Assembly: GCF_051811025.1 (NCBI RefSeq)
Contig: NZ_JBPWQE010000001.1
Span: 5,456,001-5,520,000 of the forward strand
DNA from: Tardiphaga sp051811025
Lineage (GTDB): Bacteria > Pseudomonadota > Alphaproteobacteria > Rhizobiales > Xanthobacteraceae
Direction of reading: 5' to 3'
DNA: 64,000 nt
Within the stretch, counting starts at the first letter, position 1, and each line of letters opens with the position of its first letter. Both the position numbers and the translations under genes were made by a program. Below the pieces are notes generated by a model that saw only the letters and a list, made by a program, of their open reading frames with translations, was not told the origin of the DNA and ran no database searches. Positions 1-8,966 of this stretch are shown here, in pieces.

Positions 1-65
1 TAATCAATAGCGCGACTGGCGTTTTCGAGCGAAGTGGGCACGGGCTCGCGTCAAAACAAAAAACT

Positions 66-1754
66 CTAACCGCTGCTGCCGGCCGGCGTCGCGACAGGAA
101 GCACCTCGGTCGCTGCGCGATCGGGCGTATCGTCCTTCCAGCGCACCGAACCGAACGGCCGCTCCAGCATGCGGCGCACGCGGACCGGATCCGCCCCGAG
201 ATGGAATGCCACTGCGCGCTGATACAATGCGCGTTCGGACTGCGTCGCGCGGTTGCGCTGGCGCAGGAAATCGAGCCAGGTTGGGCAGTGATAGCGCTCG
301 GTCCACAATTCGGGATCGGCGATATCACGCGCGATCGACCAGCCATAGGCGCCATTGCGCTGGCGAGAAAGCTGCACGTCCTGCATCACGCCGTGGAACG
401 CCCGCGCGCTTTCCTGATCCACGCGATATTCGATCTCCACCACCAACGGGCCACTGCGCGCCGTCAACTGGAGCTGCACTTCAGGATCGGCCAACGTCTC
501 GGCATCCTCGTCACGCGCGCCGGTCGGCGGCATCCGCAAGAACAGACCGAACAGTGGTGACAGAAACATCGCCGCGCCAGACACCAGTAGCGCGGCCTCG
601 ACGCCAACCATGTCGGTGAGATGACCCCAGCCCCAGCTGCCAATCGCAATGCCGCCGGCGATCGCCGCCTGGAATGCCGCAAGCGAACGCCCGGCGACCC
701 AGCGCGGTGCGGAGAGCTGCACGCCAATGTTGAACAGGGCGACCGCCAGCATCCACACCGAGCCCGCCACCACCAGCGCCGCCGCGGTGATCACCGGCTC
801 ACTGCTGACCGCAACGACCGCAATCGCCACGCCCATGATCAGCGCGCAGGCGCGGATCGCGCCTTCGCCGCTGAGGTGCTTGCGGACATGGCCTATATTC
901 ATCGCGCCGATCACCGCACCCATGCCGAAGGCGCCGAGCATGATGCCATAGGTCTGCGCGCCGCCATGCAGAAGGTCGCGCGCAACCAGCGGCATCAGTG
1001 CCGACACCGAGCCGCCGCAGATGCCGGTGATCAGGGTGCGCATCAGCACAATGCGGATCGACGGCGAATTGGCAATGTAACGCACGCCGGACACGATGGC
1101 GCGGCTCATCCGCTCGCGCGGCAGCCTGGAAACATCGACCTTGCGACGCCACAGGAACAGCACCACCAGCAACGGGATGTACAGCACCGCATTGGCCGCG
1201 AAGGCTGCGACGGCACCGGCGGTGGCAACCACGATGCCGCCGATCGCCGGGCCGAAACTCCGCGCGATATTGTAGCTGATGCCGTTCAGCGCCACGGCGG
1301 ATGGCAGTACCTCCGGCGGCACCTGCTCGCCCACTGAGGATTGCCAGGCCGGCCCGAACAGCGCCATGCCGCTGCCGATGATGAAGCAGAAGGCCAGCAG
1401 GATGTTCGGCGTGATGTGGCCGGTCCAGTCCAGCATGGTCAGCATGGTGGCGCCGACCAGGGACAGCACGAGCGAGACCAGCGACACGATGCGGCGATCA
1501 TACATGTCCGCGACGGCACCCGCGGGCATCGAGATCAGCATGATCGGCAGCATCAAGGCGGTCTGCACCAGCGCCACCTTGTCCGCCGACGCAGTCATCT
1601 GCGTCATCGCCCAAGCGGCGCCCACGCTCTGGATCATCAGACCCAGATTGGACAGCAGGCTGGCGAGCCAGATCCGCCGGAACACCGCAAACCGCAGCGG
1701 GGCGGCAATGCCGTCGGAGGGAAGAACCACTGGTTTCGCTGCTTCGGCCATCAT
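66..1754 (-). CDS. MFS transporter (MFS_3/EntS-like) with C-terminal extra domain
   Basis: Predicted 562-residue inner-membrane exporter of the MFS_3 family, the group that includes the enterobactin exporter EntS. Roughly residues 20-420 hold about twelve hydrophobic segments with the usual MFS loop (PAGAVADMYDRR) after the second segment. About 130 residues follow (starting near VEIEYRVDQ, with YGWSIARDIADP and the Trp/Tyr-rich WTERYHCPTWLDFLRQ) that look soluble and resemble a ferredoxin-like/ABM-type fold; this part is inferred to be cytoplasmic. Two adjacent ATGs at 1754 and 1751 are possible starts, with a GACGGGA stretch just upstream; an in-frame ATG 39 bases further up is less likely. 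The gene is divergent from the hydrolase at 1917. The substrate is unknown; family membership is clear, function is not. Confidence 0.85.
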   Translation of the reverse strand: MMAEAAKPVVLPSDGIAAPLRFAVFRRIWLASLLSNLGLMIQSVGAAWAMTQMTASADKVALVQTALMLPIMLISMPAGAVADMYDRRIVSLVSLVLSLVGATMLTMLDWTGHITPNILLAFCFIIGSGMALFGPAWQSSVGEQVPPEVLPSAVALNGISYNIARSFGPAIGGIVVATAGAVAAFAANAVLYIPLLVVLFLWRRKVDVSRLPRERMSRAIVSGVRYIANSPSIRIVLMRTLITGICGGSVSALMPLVARDLLHGGAQTYGIMLGAFGMGAVIGAMNIGHVRKHLSGEGAIRACALIMGVAIAVVAVSSEPVITAAALVVAGSVWMLAVALFNIGVQLSAPRWVAGRSLAAFQAAIAGGIAIGSWGWGHLTDMVGVEAALLVSGAAMFLSPLFGLFLRMPPTGARDEDAETLADPEVQLQLTARSGPLVVEIEYRVDQESARAFHGVMQDVQLSRQRNGAYGWSIARDIADPELWTERYHCPTWLDFLRQRNRATQSERALYQRAVAFHLGADPVRVRRMLERPFGSVRWKDDTPDRAATEVLPVATPAGSSG

Positions 1755-1916
1755 CGTCCCGTCGTCTGCTGCAGATAGCGACTGCAGGGCCATGCGGGGC
1801 CTGATTCCCCGCTGGCGTATCCAAGGTGATGCCTGTGAAACGCGTTGTCTGTCCAGTGCCTGCTCCGCTATCACAGCAGCAAGCGCCGGTAGTGCGCAGA
1901 TAGAGGGAGACCAGCC

Positions 1917-3293
1917 ATGACGCTGTCGCGACGAACCATTCTCACAGGCGCAGCGATGCTGCCGCTGGCCGCCCATGCGCTCCGTTTCGAGGCCGTTGCA
2001 CAGACCAACCTCAGCGCAGCGGCCGGTTTCGACATTCCCCCGATCCTGTTCGTCCATGGCAATGGCGACCACGCGGCGCTCTGGATGACGCAGATCTGGC
2101 GCATGGAATCCAATGGCGTGCCGCGCAACCGCCTGATGGCGCTCAATTTCACCGATCCGCTGGCGCGCAGTGACGATGCTGTGGCGCAGCAAGGCCGCTC
2201 CTCCACGGAGGACCAGCGCCGCGAGCTTGGCGAGGCCATCGCGGAACTGAAAAAGCGCACGGGTGCTGCGAAAGTGGCGCTCGTCGCCAATTCGCGCGGC
2301 GGCAATGCGGTCCGCAATTACATCAAGAATGGCGGCGGCGCCGATGTCAGCCACGCCGTGCTGTGCGGCACGCCCAATCACGGCGTATTCGACTGGACCG
2401 ACAATCCCGGCAGCGAATTCAACGGCCGCGGCCCGTTCCTCAAGAGCCTTAATCCCGGCGAAGGCCCTGAGGTGACCGAAGGCACCGCCTTCCTCACCCT
2501 CCGCAGCGATGGCATCGACAAATATGCGCAGGCCGACGGTCGCCTGCTCGGCAAGCCGGGCGTGGCCACCGGCGTCACCGCCGATGGTCCGGCGCTGCGC
2601 GGCGCGACGAATCTCGTGCTCGGTGCCATCGATCATCGCGAGACCGGCTTTCACCCCCGCGCCTTCCGCGAGATCTACAAATTCATCGCCGACCGCGAAC
2701 CAGTGCGGATCGATATCGCGCCGGAAAATGAGGTGAAAATCAGCGGTCTCGTCACCGGCACGCCCGGCGGCGTTCCGACCAATCGTCCGGTCGCGGATGC
2801 CTTGGTTGAGGTGTATCGCGTCGCGCCCGACAGCGGCGAACGGATCGGGGCGGCGCTCCATGCGGCCCGCACCTCCGCCGATGGCCGCTGGGGTCCGGTT
2901 CAGATTGACCCTACCTGGCCTGTCGAGATCGTGCTGACATCGGCCGCCGCGCCGATCACGCATTCCTATCGCTCGCCATTCCCCCGCTCGTCCGACGTCG
3001 TGCATCTGCGTGCCGGTCGCGCACTGGGGCCGGCCGATGCCAATGTCGGCGCCGTGGTGTCGATGTCGCGCGTCCGCGGCTATTTCGGACTGCCGCGCGA
3101 TGTCGTGCTGCTCGACGGCAAGGAGCCGGCCGACGTGAAAGCCGGCGTGCCCACGGATTCGCTCTCGACTATCCGCCTTCCGGCCAAGGACATGGGACGT
3201 CCGGTGGCAGCGCTGTTCAATCAGGAGCGGATCGTGGTGCGCGCCTGGCCGGCGTCGGAAAACCGGATCACGGTGGCGGAATTCACCGAGTAG
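1917..3293 (+). CDS. Tat-exported alpha/beta hydrolase (lipase-like)
   Basis: A 458-residue secreted hydrolase. The N-terminus carries a twin-arginine signal (SRRTIL, residues 4-9, then a hydrophobic stretch to about residue 28). The alpha/beta-hydrolase core has the oxyanion-loop HGNG at 47-50 and a nucleophile elbow A-N-S-R-G around Ser126, where the usual first Gly of GxSxG is Ala. After about residue 285 there is a beta-rich region resembling a carboxypeptidase-regulatory or Ig-like domain (ALVEVYRV, then SADGRWGP). I infer an esterase or lipase acting in the periplasm or outside; the substrate cannot be read from the sequence. It is divergent from the MFS exporter and lies 95 bases before a P450 gene on the same strand. 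Confidence 0.8.
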   Translation: MTLSRRTILTGAAMLPLAAHALRFEAVAQTNLSAAAGFDIPPILFVHGNGDHAALWMTQIWRMESNGVPRNRLMALNFTDPLARSDDAVAQQGRSSTEDQRRELGEAIAELKKRTGAAKVALVANSRGGNAVRNYIKNGGGADVSHAVLCGTPNHGVFDWTDNPGSEFNGRGPFLKSLNPGEGPEVTEGTAFLTLRSDGIDKYAQADGRLLGKPGVATGVTADGPALRGATNLVLGAIDHRETGFHPRAFREIYKFIADREPVRIDIAPENEVKISGLVTGTPGGVPTNRPVADALVEVYRVAPDSGERIGAALHAARTSADGRWGPVQIDPTWPVEIVLTSAAAPITHSYRSPFPRSSDVVHLRAGRALGPADANVGAVVSMSRVRGYFGLPRDVVLLDGKEPADVKAGVPTDSLSTIRLPAKDMGRPVAALFNQERIVVRAWPASENRITVAEFTE

Positions 3294-3388
3294 CCGGCGA
3301 GACTGCCTCTCGCCTTCATGGCGCCCGGATTTGCAACTGCTATAGTCGGGCCACACCCAGCGCCCCATTCCAGGTTGCGAGGTCCATC

Positions 3389-4774
3389 GTGAGCATTGCC
3401 GAAGTCTACGACTTTCCCGCTCCGCGGCAGCCCCTGGTGCCGCCGAGCCCGCCACGTGCGCCCGAGAACATGGGTGCACTGGGGCGTATGTCGGCAATGC
3501 GCCGCAGCGCCATCGAGACCTGGGGCCAGCGCGCCTATGAAGATGACATCATCAAAGGCCGTTTCTTCGGCCATTCCAGTTTCATCCTCAATGACCCCGA
3601 TGCGATCCGCCATGTGCTGGTAGACAATTACGAGAACTATACCCGCACGCCTGCGGCATTCCGTGTGCTGCGGCCGATGCTCGGCGAGGGCCTGCTACTC
3701 GCCGAAGGCCGCACCTGGAAACACCAGCGCCGCACACTGGCGCCGGCCTTCACGCCGCGCGCGGTGATGACTTTGGTGCCGCACATGATCTCGGCGGTCG
3801 ATGACACGCTGACCGACTTGCACCGCGCGGAAGGCAAGCCGGTCGATCTGCGCGCGATCATGCAGCGGATGACGCTGGAGATCGCAGGCCGCACCATGTT
3901 CTCGTTCGGCATGGCCGAGCATGGCGCGAAGCTGCGCGACTTCGTGATGGAATACGGCATGAACCTGGCGCGGCCGCATTTCCTCGACCTGCTGCTGCCG
4001 CTGGGCTGGCCAACGCCGCAGGATATCTCGCGCGCCTTCTTCCGCAGACGCTGGACGAAATTCGTCGGCGAGCTGATGACCGCACGTCGCGCTGCCGGCA
4101 AGAACGACGACGCGCCGCGCGATCTGTTCGACCTGATGGTGGCCGCACACGATCCGGAAACCGGTGCATCCTTCACTGATGTGCAGCTCGGCGATCAGGT
4201 GGCGACGATGATCCTCGCCGGCCATGAGACCACGGCAACGGCGCTGTTCTGGGCGCTGTATATGTTGACGCTCGATCCGGCGACCCAGGAGCAGGTCGCG
4301 GCCGAAGCCCGTGCCGCCAGCGCGAGCGGTACGTTCGACATCGAACATCTGAAATTCACCCGTGCCGTGATCGACGAAACCATGCGACTCTATCCGCCGG
4401 CCTTCCTGATCGCACGCGCGGCCGCGGGCCCTGATCGTCTGGCTGGCCAATCCGTTGCCAGCAAGGACGTGATCCTGATCGCGCCCTGGCTGCTGCATCG
4501 ACACGAGAAATTGTGGCACGAGCCCACCGCCTTCATGCCGTCCCGCTTCACGCCCGGCGCGACGCCGCCGGACCGCTTCGCCTATCTGCCTTTCGGCGTC
4601 GGTGCCCGGGTCTGCATCGGCGCGCATTTCGCGCTTGTCGAGGCCACATTGGCGCTGGCGAAAATCATCGGCGCGTTCCGCGTCGAGCTGCCGGATAAAG
4701 CACCCGTCATGCCGATCGGCGTAGTGACAACACAACCGGATCGCTCGCCAATGTTCCGGATCGAGCGGCGCTGA
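3389..4774 (+). CDS. cytochrome P450
   Basis: A 461-residue soluble heme monooxygenase. The family motifs are intact: the I-helix AGHETT (277-282) that binds and activates oxygen, the ExxR pair Glu330/Arg333 in ETMRLYPP, and the heme loop FGVGARVCIG with the thiolate ligand Cys409. There is no membrane anchor, as is usual for bacterial P450s that take electrons from a ferredoxin and its reductase; no such partner is encoded next to it. The start is a GTG at 3389, preceded by GCGAGG. Sequence around the I-helix and the overall layout resemble the CYP family-4-like or fatty-acid-type group, but I cannot assign the CYP family or the substrate. Confidence 0.93.
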   Translation: MSIAEVYDFPAPRQPLVPPSPPRAPENMGALGRMSAMRRSAIETWGQRAYEDDIIKGRFFGHSSFILNDPDAIRHVLVDNYENYTRTPAAFRVLRPMLGEGLLLAEGRTWKHQRRTLAPAFTPRAVMTLVPHMISAVDDTLTDLHRAEGKPVDLRAIMQRMTLEIAGRTMFSFGMAEHGAKLRDFVMEYGMNLARPHFLDLLLPLGWPTPQDISRAFFRRRWTKFVGELMTARRAAGKNDDAPRDLFDLMVAAHDPETGASFTDVQLGDQVATMILAGHETTATALFWALYMLTLDPATQEQVAAEARAASASGTFDIEHLKFTRAVIDETMRLYPPAFLIARAAAGPDRLAGQSVASKDVILIAPWLLHRHEKLWHEPTAFMPSRFTPGATPPDRFAYLPFGVGARVCIGAHFALVEATLALAKIIGAFRVELPDKAPVMPIGVVTTQPDRSPMFRIERR

Positions 4775-4888
4775 CGTTACTTCAGCACGCCCTCTTGCGC
4801 GCTCATGGCACATGGCGGAACGACAAGTTGAAGCGCTGCGGCAAAGCCCTGCCTTGGACGCAGCGGCTATTTGGCCTAAACTGAAGCC

Positions 4889-6298
4889 ATGAGTGATATT
4901 CAGGCACAATTCGCGACATTAAACCAGACGATCGATCCCGCCGTGGCGGATGCGATTGCGCAGCTGATCCGCGATGGCGCGGACCACGAACTCAATCGTA
5001 TCAACGTGCTGGATTTTGCGGCACGCCGCGGCCTGAACGAAGAGCGCGTCATTTCCGGCTTCCTACATGCCTCCCGCCTCGGCCTGTTCGACTTGACCTG
5101 GAATGTGCTGTGCCCGGGCTGCAGCGGCGTCCTCGACGCCCACAGCACGCTGAAATCGCTGCGCCATGACGACTACCATTGCGGGCTCTGTGCCTGCGGC
5201 TATGAAGCGTCGGTTGACGAGCAGGTCGAGGTCGCGTTCACGGTCGCGCCGCGCGTCAGGCATATCGCTGCACACGACCCCAATACGCTGCCGCTCTGGG
5301 AATATTTCAAGCAGGTGTTCTGGAGCTCCGGCGTCGATCTCAACCAGGAATCGTTTGCGTCACTCACCGATGAAGTGACGCTGGACGCAATGGAACTGCC
5401 GGCGCATGAAAAAGCGGTGATGTCGCTGCACTTGCCGTCGGAGTTCGTCATCGTGTTCGAGCCGGTAACCCATGCCGCGCAGTTCATTGACGTGCAGGGC
5501 GAGCCGACCAAGGAACGACAGCATCTGTCGCTGATCTATAACCGGCAGCATACACCGACCGGCACCATCACACTGCAACCCGGACCGTTGCGGTTATCCC
5601 TCGAAAACCAGACCGAGGTGCGCGTGCTGCCATCGGTATTTGTCGCGGCCGAGGGCCTCCACCACCTGATCGGCAAGCGCAAGCCGTTCCTCACGGCCAA
5701 GCGGATACTCACCAACCAGACCTTTCGCGATGTCTACAAGGCCGACAATCTCAATATCGATCAGCGACTGAAGATCACCTCGCTGACTTTCCTGTTCACC
5801 GACCTCAAGGGCTCGACCGCTCTGTACGAGCGCGTTGGCGATCTTGCAGCCTTCGATCTGGTGCGCGCGCATTTCCATGCACTGCTGGAGATTATTGCGT
5901 CAGAAGCTGGTGCCGTCGTGAAGACCATCGGGGATGCCGTCATGGCGACCTTTACGCGGCCCGAACAGGCGCTGGCTGCGGGTCTCCGCATGCGCACCGC
6001 GATGGAGCGATTGAACGAGGAGCGCGGCACCAAAGACCTCGTGGTCAAAATTGGTATCCACGAGGGACCCTGCCTTGCTGTGATGCTGAACGAACGGCAG
6101 GATTACTTTGGCCAGACCGTCAATATCGCTGCCAGGGTGCAGGGCCTGTCAACCTCGCAGGCGATCCACGTCACCAGCCCGGTGATATCGGCGCAGGCAG
6201 TGGAAGCCATCCTGCGGAAGGCTGAAATCACGCCGATCCAGAAGCATGCGGCCTTGCGCGGTATCGCCGACAAGATCGTGGTCTATGAAATCCCCTGA
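4889..6298 (+). CDS. class III adenylate cyclase with N-terminal Cys-cluster domain (DUF5939-like)
   Basis: A 469-residue predicted soluble nucleotide cyclase. The catalytic domain occupies about residues 295-460. Both metal Asp residues are present (Asp305 in FTDLKGS, Asp349 in GDAVM), as are the adenine-selecting pair Lys345 and Asp405 and the transition-state pair Asn412/Arg416 in VNIAAR. All six key residues therefore favour ATP to cAMP. The N-terminal half resembles the DUF5939 domain that accompanies such cyclases and contains a CxxC pair (Cys75/Cys78) and a second cluster (Cys98, Cys101, Cys103), which looks like a zinc ribbon. No membrane segment is visible. The signal sensed is unknown; metal binding or redox is an inference from the cysteines. 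Confidence 0.88.
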   Translation: MSDIQAQFATLNQTIDPAVADAIAQLIRDGADHELNRINVLDFAARRGLNEERVISGFLHASRLGLFDLTWNVLCPGCSGVLDAHSTLKSLRHDDYHCGLCACGYEASVDEQVEVAFTVAPRVRHIAAHDPNTLPLWEYFKQVFWSSGVDLNQESFASLTDEVTLDAMELPAHEKAVMSLHLPSEFVIVFEPVTHAAQFIDVQGEPTKERQHLSLIYNRQHTPTGTITLQPGPLRLSLENQTEVRVLPSVFVAAEGLHHLIGKRKPFLTAKRILTNQTFRDVYKADNLNIDQRLKITSLTFLFTDLKGSTALYERVGDLAAFDLVRAHFHALLEIIASEAGAVVKTIGDAVMATFTRPEQALAAGLRMRTAMERLNEERGTKDLVVKIGIHEGPCLAVMLNERQDYFGQTVNIAARVQGLSTSQAIHVTSPVISAQAVEAILRKAEITPIQKHAALRGIADKIVVYEIP

Positions 6299-6455
6299 CA
6301 TGAGTCCCGGTAAACTGCCGATCGTCTCAATTGTTACTTAACTGTCATGAGTGCTTCGGGAACCCGGCCGCATTGCGCGCGTTCCATTTCCGCGCCACAA
6401 AGCACGAGCGCTTTCGCCGCATGGCGGGCTTCTCGATCATCTGGTTCAAAGAATA

Positions 6456-6935
6456 ATGCTGGAAAAACTGCGCCAATTCATTGCCGACGTGGTGTCTCCC
6501 GATGCGCACGGAAATCAGGCATTCGACGATACCGGTTTCCGTCTCGCCGCCACAGCACTGATGCTTCACGTCATCTCGCTGGACGGTGAACCCACAGCTA
6601 TCGAGAAAGCCAAGTTGCATAGTTTGATCGAGTCGCGTTTCGAGCTCGATCCCGGCACGGCTGACAGGCTCATCTCGGCTGCCACGCTCGTCGAAGGCGA
6701 GGCCGTCGATCTCTATCACTTTACAAGCGTCATCATGCGCGTGGTCGATGAGCCCGGTCGTGTCCGTCTCGTCGAGATGATGTGGCAGCTGGTCTATGCT
6801 GACGGCCGCGTCAGTGAGTTCGAGGAAAATGTGGTCTGGCGCGCAGCCGACCTGCTCTCGGTTTCATCACGTGACCGGATGGAGCTCAAGCGACGCGTGG
6901 CGGGCGGTACAGCCACAACGGATACAACTGTCTGA
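6456..6935 (+). CDS. TerB-family tellurite-resistance-like protein
   Basis: A 159-residue all-helical protein of the TerB-like family. The signature features are the acidic helix LDGEPTAIEKAKLHSL near residue 45 and the repeated acidic turn VYADGRVSEFEENVVWRAADLL near residue 115, which in TerB bind metal ions. A longer reading frame opens 105 bases earlier at 6351, but its extra residues are Arg/Pro/His-rich and unlike the family, so I place the start at the ATG at 6456. It stands alone, without terC, terD or terE neighbours, so tellurite resistance is only a family label. Function unknown; a role near the membrane or in stress has been suggested for the family. Confidence 0.75.
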   Translation: MLEKLRQFIADVVSPDAHGNQAFDDTGFRLAATALMLHVISLDGEPTAIEKAKLHSLIESRFELDPGTADRLISAATLVEGEAVDLYHFTSVIMRVVDEPGRVRLVEMMWQLVYADGRVSEFEENVVWRAADLLSVSSRDRMELKRRVAGGTATTDTTV

Positions 6936-7146
6936 GCAGGCGCAGCCGGACCGGCAAATGACAGCACCACGACGCATAACCAAAGTTTAATGCGCGGTCC
7001 CCGATAATTCATGCCACTGCTACGCATTCGGGAACCGAAGGCCACGCGGTATTCCGGTGGTCATTCCGGCTTGCACATCACGGGTATCCCTATTACGCCT
7101 GTAGATGCATGCAAATCGTCCTCACGTATTTCAAGAGTACCTTATT

Positions 7147-7926
7147 GTGACTGAGCGCGTGACGTTGATAACCGGGGCCTCGGCCGGAATTGGCGCCGAA
7201 CTCGCCCGCGTCTTCGCCGCGAACAAGCATCGCGTTGCACTGGTTGCGCGCCGTGCCGAGCGTCTGGATGCGCTGGCTGCTGAGATCATGGCCGCAGGCG
7301 GCGCGACCCCCGTCATCATTCCCTGCGATCTCGAACAACGCGACGCCTGCGCCCAGATCGCGGCTGCCCTCGCTGCTGCCAATGTCGAAGTGGAGTACGT
7401 CGTGAACAATGCCGGCTTCGGCATGTTCGGTCGCGCGATCGACATGGACCGCGACCGGCAACTCGGCATGCTTGAGGTCAATGTGCGCGCACTGACAGAT
7501 CTGTCGCTGCGCTTTTCCGAGAGCCTGATCCGCAACAAGGGCGGCATTCTCAATCTCAGCTCGATCGCGGGTTTTTTGCCGGGTCCCGGAATGGCCGTGT
7601 ACTACGCCAGCAAGGCCTATGTGCTGTCCTTCACCGAAGCACTGCGCCAGGAGCTCGGCTCCAAAGGTGTGCGCGTGACCGCATTGTGCCCCGGTCCGGT
7701 GCCCTCGGAATTCCAGGCGCGCGCCGGATTCACGCCGGGCCTCGACTCGGCCATCCTCAATGTTTCGGCGGCCGACGTCGCCCTGCTGGGCTATCAGGGT
7801 CTGATGGCCAACAAGCGCACGGTTTTCCCCGGCCTCGGCATCAAGATCGTGCCACTGCTGCTGCGGCTTTTTCCGCGCGGCTTCATCGCGGGGGCGGTGG
7901 CAAGGTTGCAGTTGAGACGGGTGTGA
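7147..7926 (+). CDS. short-chain dehydrogenase/reductase
   Basis: A 259-residue classical SDR. It has the cofactor-binding TGASAGIG (9-16), NNAG (87-90), the catalytic Ser in NLSSIAG (about 138) and Tyr152-x3-Lys156 in YYASK. A basic residue pair after the first beta strand (VARRAER) suggests NADP(H). I chose the GTG at 7147, which has AAGAG about nine bases upstream; the in-frame ATG at 7105 would add 14 residues that do not belong to the fold. The C-terminal KTVFPGLGIKIVPLLLRLFPRGF is typical of the DltE/YqjQ-like SDR subgroup. Substrate unknown. It is followed by a short repeat-like spacer and the tRNA-Ala gene on the other strand. Confidence 0.88.
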   Translation: MTERVTLITGASAGIGAELARVFAANKHRVALVARRAERLDALAAEIMAAGGATPVIIPCDLEQRDACAQIAAALAAANVEVEYVVNNAGFGMFGRAIDMDRDRQLGMLEVNVRALTDLSLRFSESLIRNKGGILNLSSIAGFLPGPGMAVYYASKAYVLSFTEALRQELGSKGVRVTALCPGPVPSEFQARAGFTPGLDSAILNVSAADVALLGYQGLMANKRTVFPGLGIKIVPLLLRLFPRGFIAGAVARLQLRRV

Positions 7927-8040
7927 CGAGATCGAGCGCCGTCATCAGGCGTGCAGGGATGTCAGTTTAAATTTTGGAGTTCAGTCCGTCTTCGCCCTGC
8001 GGGCTTCGCCGGGCGCCACACGTAGCCACTTGGCGAAGCG

Positions 8041-8116
<76 letters not shown>

Positions 8117-8312
8117 GATACGAACCGGGTCGCGGAGGCGATCCGGTCAGCAATCGGCGCCATTTACAATCCCCGTTAACGGCAAGTCAAGAACGTCGCA
8201 AAAGCGCGGTTTTCCAGCACTTTTCACCCGGAACTTCCCTTGTTTGAGGGGCGCTGAACCGATATTTAGCGGACAGTCGAATCCGCGACCTAACCCGCGA
8301 GCCATCCCCGCC

Positions 8313-8603
8313 ATGCGCGCCGTTCTCGATATCGTGCTGATCATTCTCGATCTCTATGTCTGGCTGCTGATCGCCTCGGCGATCCTGTCCTGGCTGATCG
8401 CCTTCAACGTGGTCAATACCCGCAACCAGTTCGTCTCCGCGATCGCCGAATTCCTGTTCCGGATCACCGAGCCCGTGCTGGCGCCGATCCGCAGGATGCT
8501 GCCGAGCCTCGGCGGTCTCGATATCTCGCCGATCATCCTGATCCTGATCATCATGTTCCTGCAGCGGGTGATCACCTACTACATCTATCCCAGCGTCTTC
8601 TGA
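8313..8603 (+). CDS. yggT: YggT-family membrane protein
   Basis: A 96-residue inner-membrane protein with two long hydrophobic segments (about residues 3-27 and 70-92) separated by the conserved loop FLFRITEPVLAPIRRMLPSLGG, which is the hallmark of the YggT family. The ATG at 8313 is the family-consistent start; a frame open from 8109 runs through the tRNA and is not used. It is 15 bases upstream of a DUF167 (yggU) gene, the standard yggT-yggU order. Members have been linked to osmotic or cation homeostasis and cell envelope work, but the biochemical role is unsettled. Confidence 0.9.
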   Translation: MRAVLDIVLIILDLYVWLLIASAILSWLIAFNVVNTRNQFVSAIAEFLFRITEPVLAPIRRMLPSLGGLDISPIILILIIMFLQRVITYYIYPSVF

Positions 8604-8618
8604 TCGGCCGCCGGGTTC

Positions 8619-8966
8619 GTGGCAGATCCCTGGCGCTACGCGACTGACGGTGTCAGCATCGCCGTTCGCGTGACGCCGCGGGGTGGCCGAGACGACATCG
8701 ACGGGATCGAGACCATGGCCAATGGCCGTTCGGTGGTGAAGGTGCGGGTGCGCGCCATCGCCGAGGGCGGCGAAGCCAACCGCGCCGTGACCGAACTGCT
8801 TGCCAAGCGGCTCGGCGTGCCGAAGCGCGATGTGCGCGTGCTGTCCGGCACTACGTCGCGCGTCAAACAGATCGCGGTCGATGGCGACCCGACGAAACTG
8901 GGCACCATACTGCGCAGTATCACTGCAGCAATGCCCGACGACACAGACGACAGGAGCGACACATGA
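8619..8966 (+). CDS. yggU: DUF167/YggU-family protein
   Basis: A 115-residue protein of the DUF167 family: VRVTPRGGRDDIDG at 14-27 and the signature EGGEANRAVTELLAKRLGVPK followed by VLSGTTSRVKQ. The start is a GTG at 8619, 15 bases after yggT. The stop overlaps the folD start by four bases (ATGA at 8963-8966), so yggT, yggU and folD form one translationally coupled operon. The C-terminal tail (PDDTDDRSDT) is acidic and extends past the fold. Biochemical function is unknown. Confidence 0.9.
   Translation: MADPWRYATDGVSIAVRVTPRGGRDDIDGIETMANGRSVVKVRVRAIAEGGEANRAVTELLAKRLGVPKRDVRVLSGTTSRVKQIAVDGDPTKLGTILRSITAAMPDDTDDRSDT

Noticed and set aside
66..3497. A 1143-residue minus-strand reading frame
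   Set aside because: Only its last 562 codons encode the MFS protein. The rest is antisense to the Tat hydrolase and is Arg/His/Gly-rich with no domain, as expected for a GC-rich shadow.
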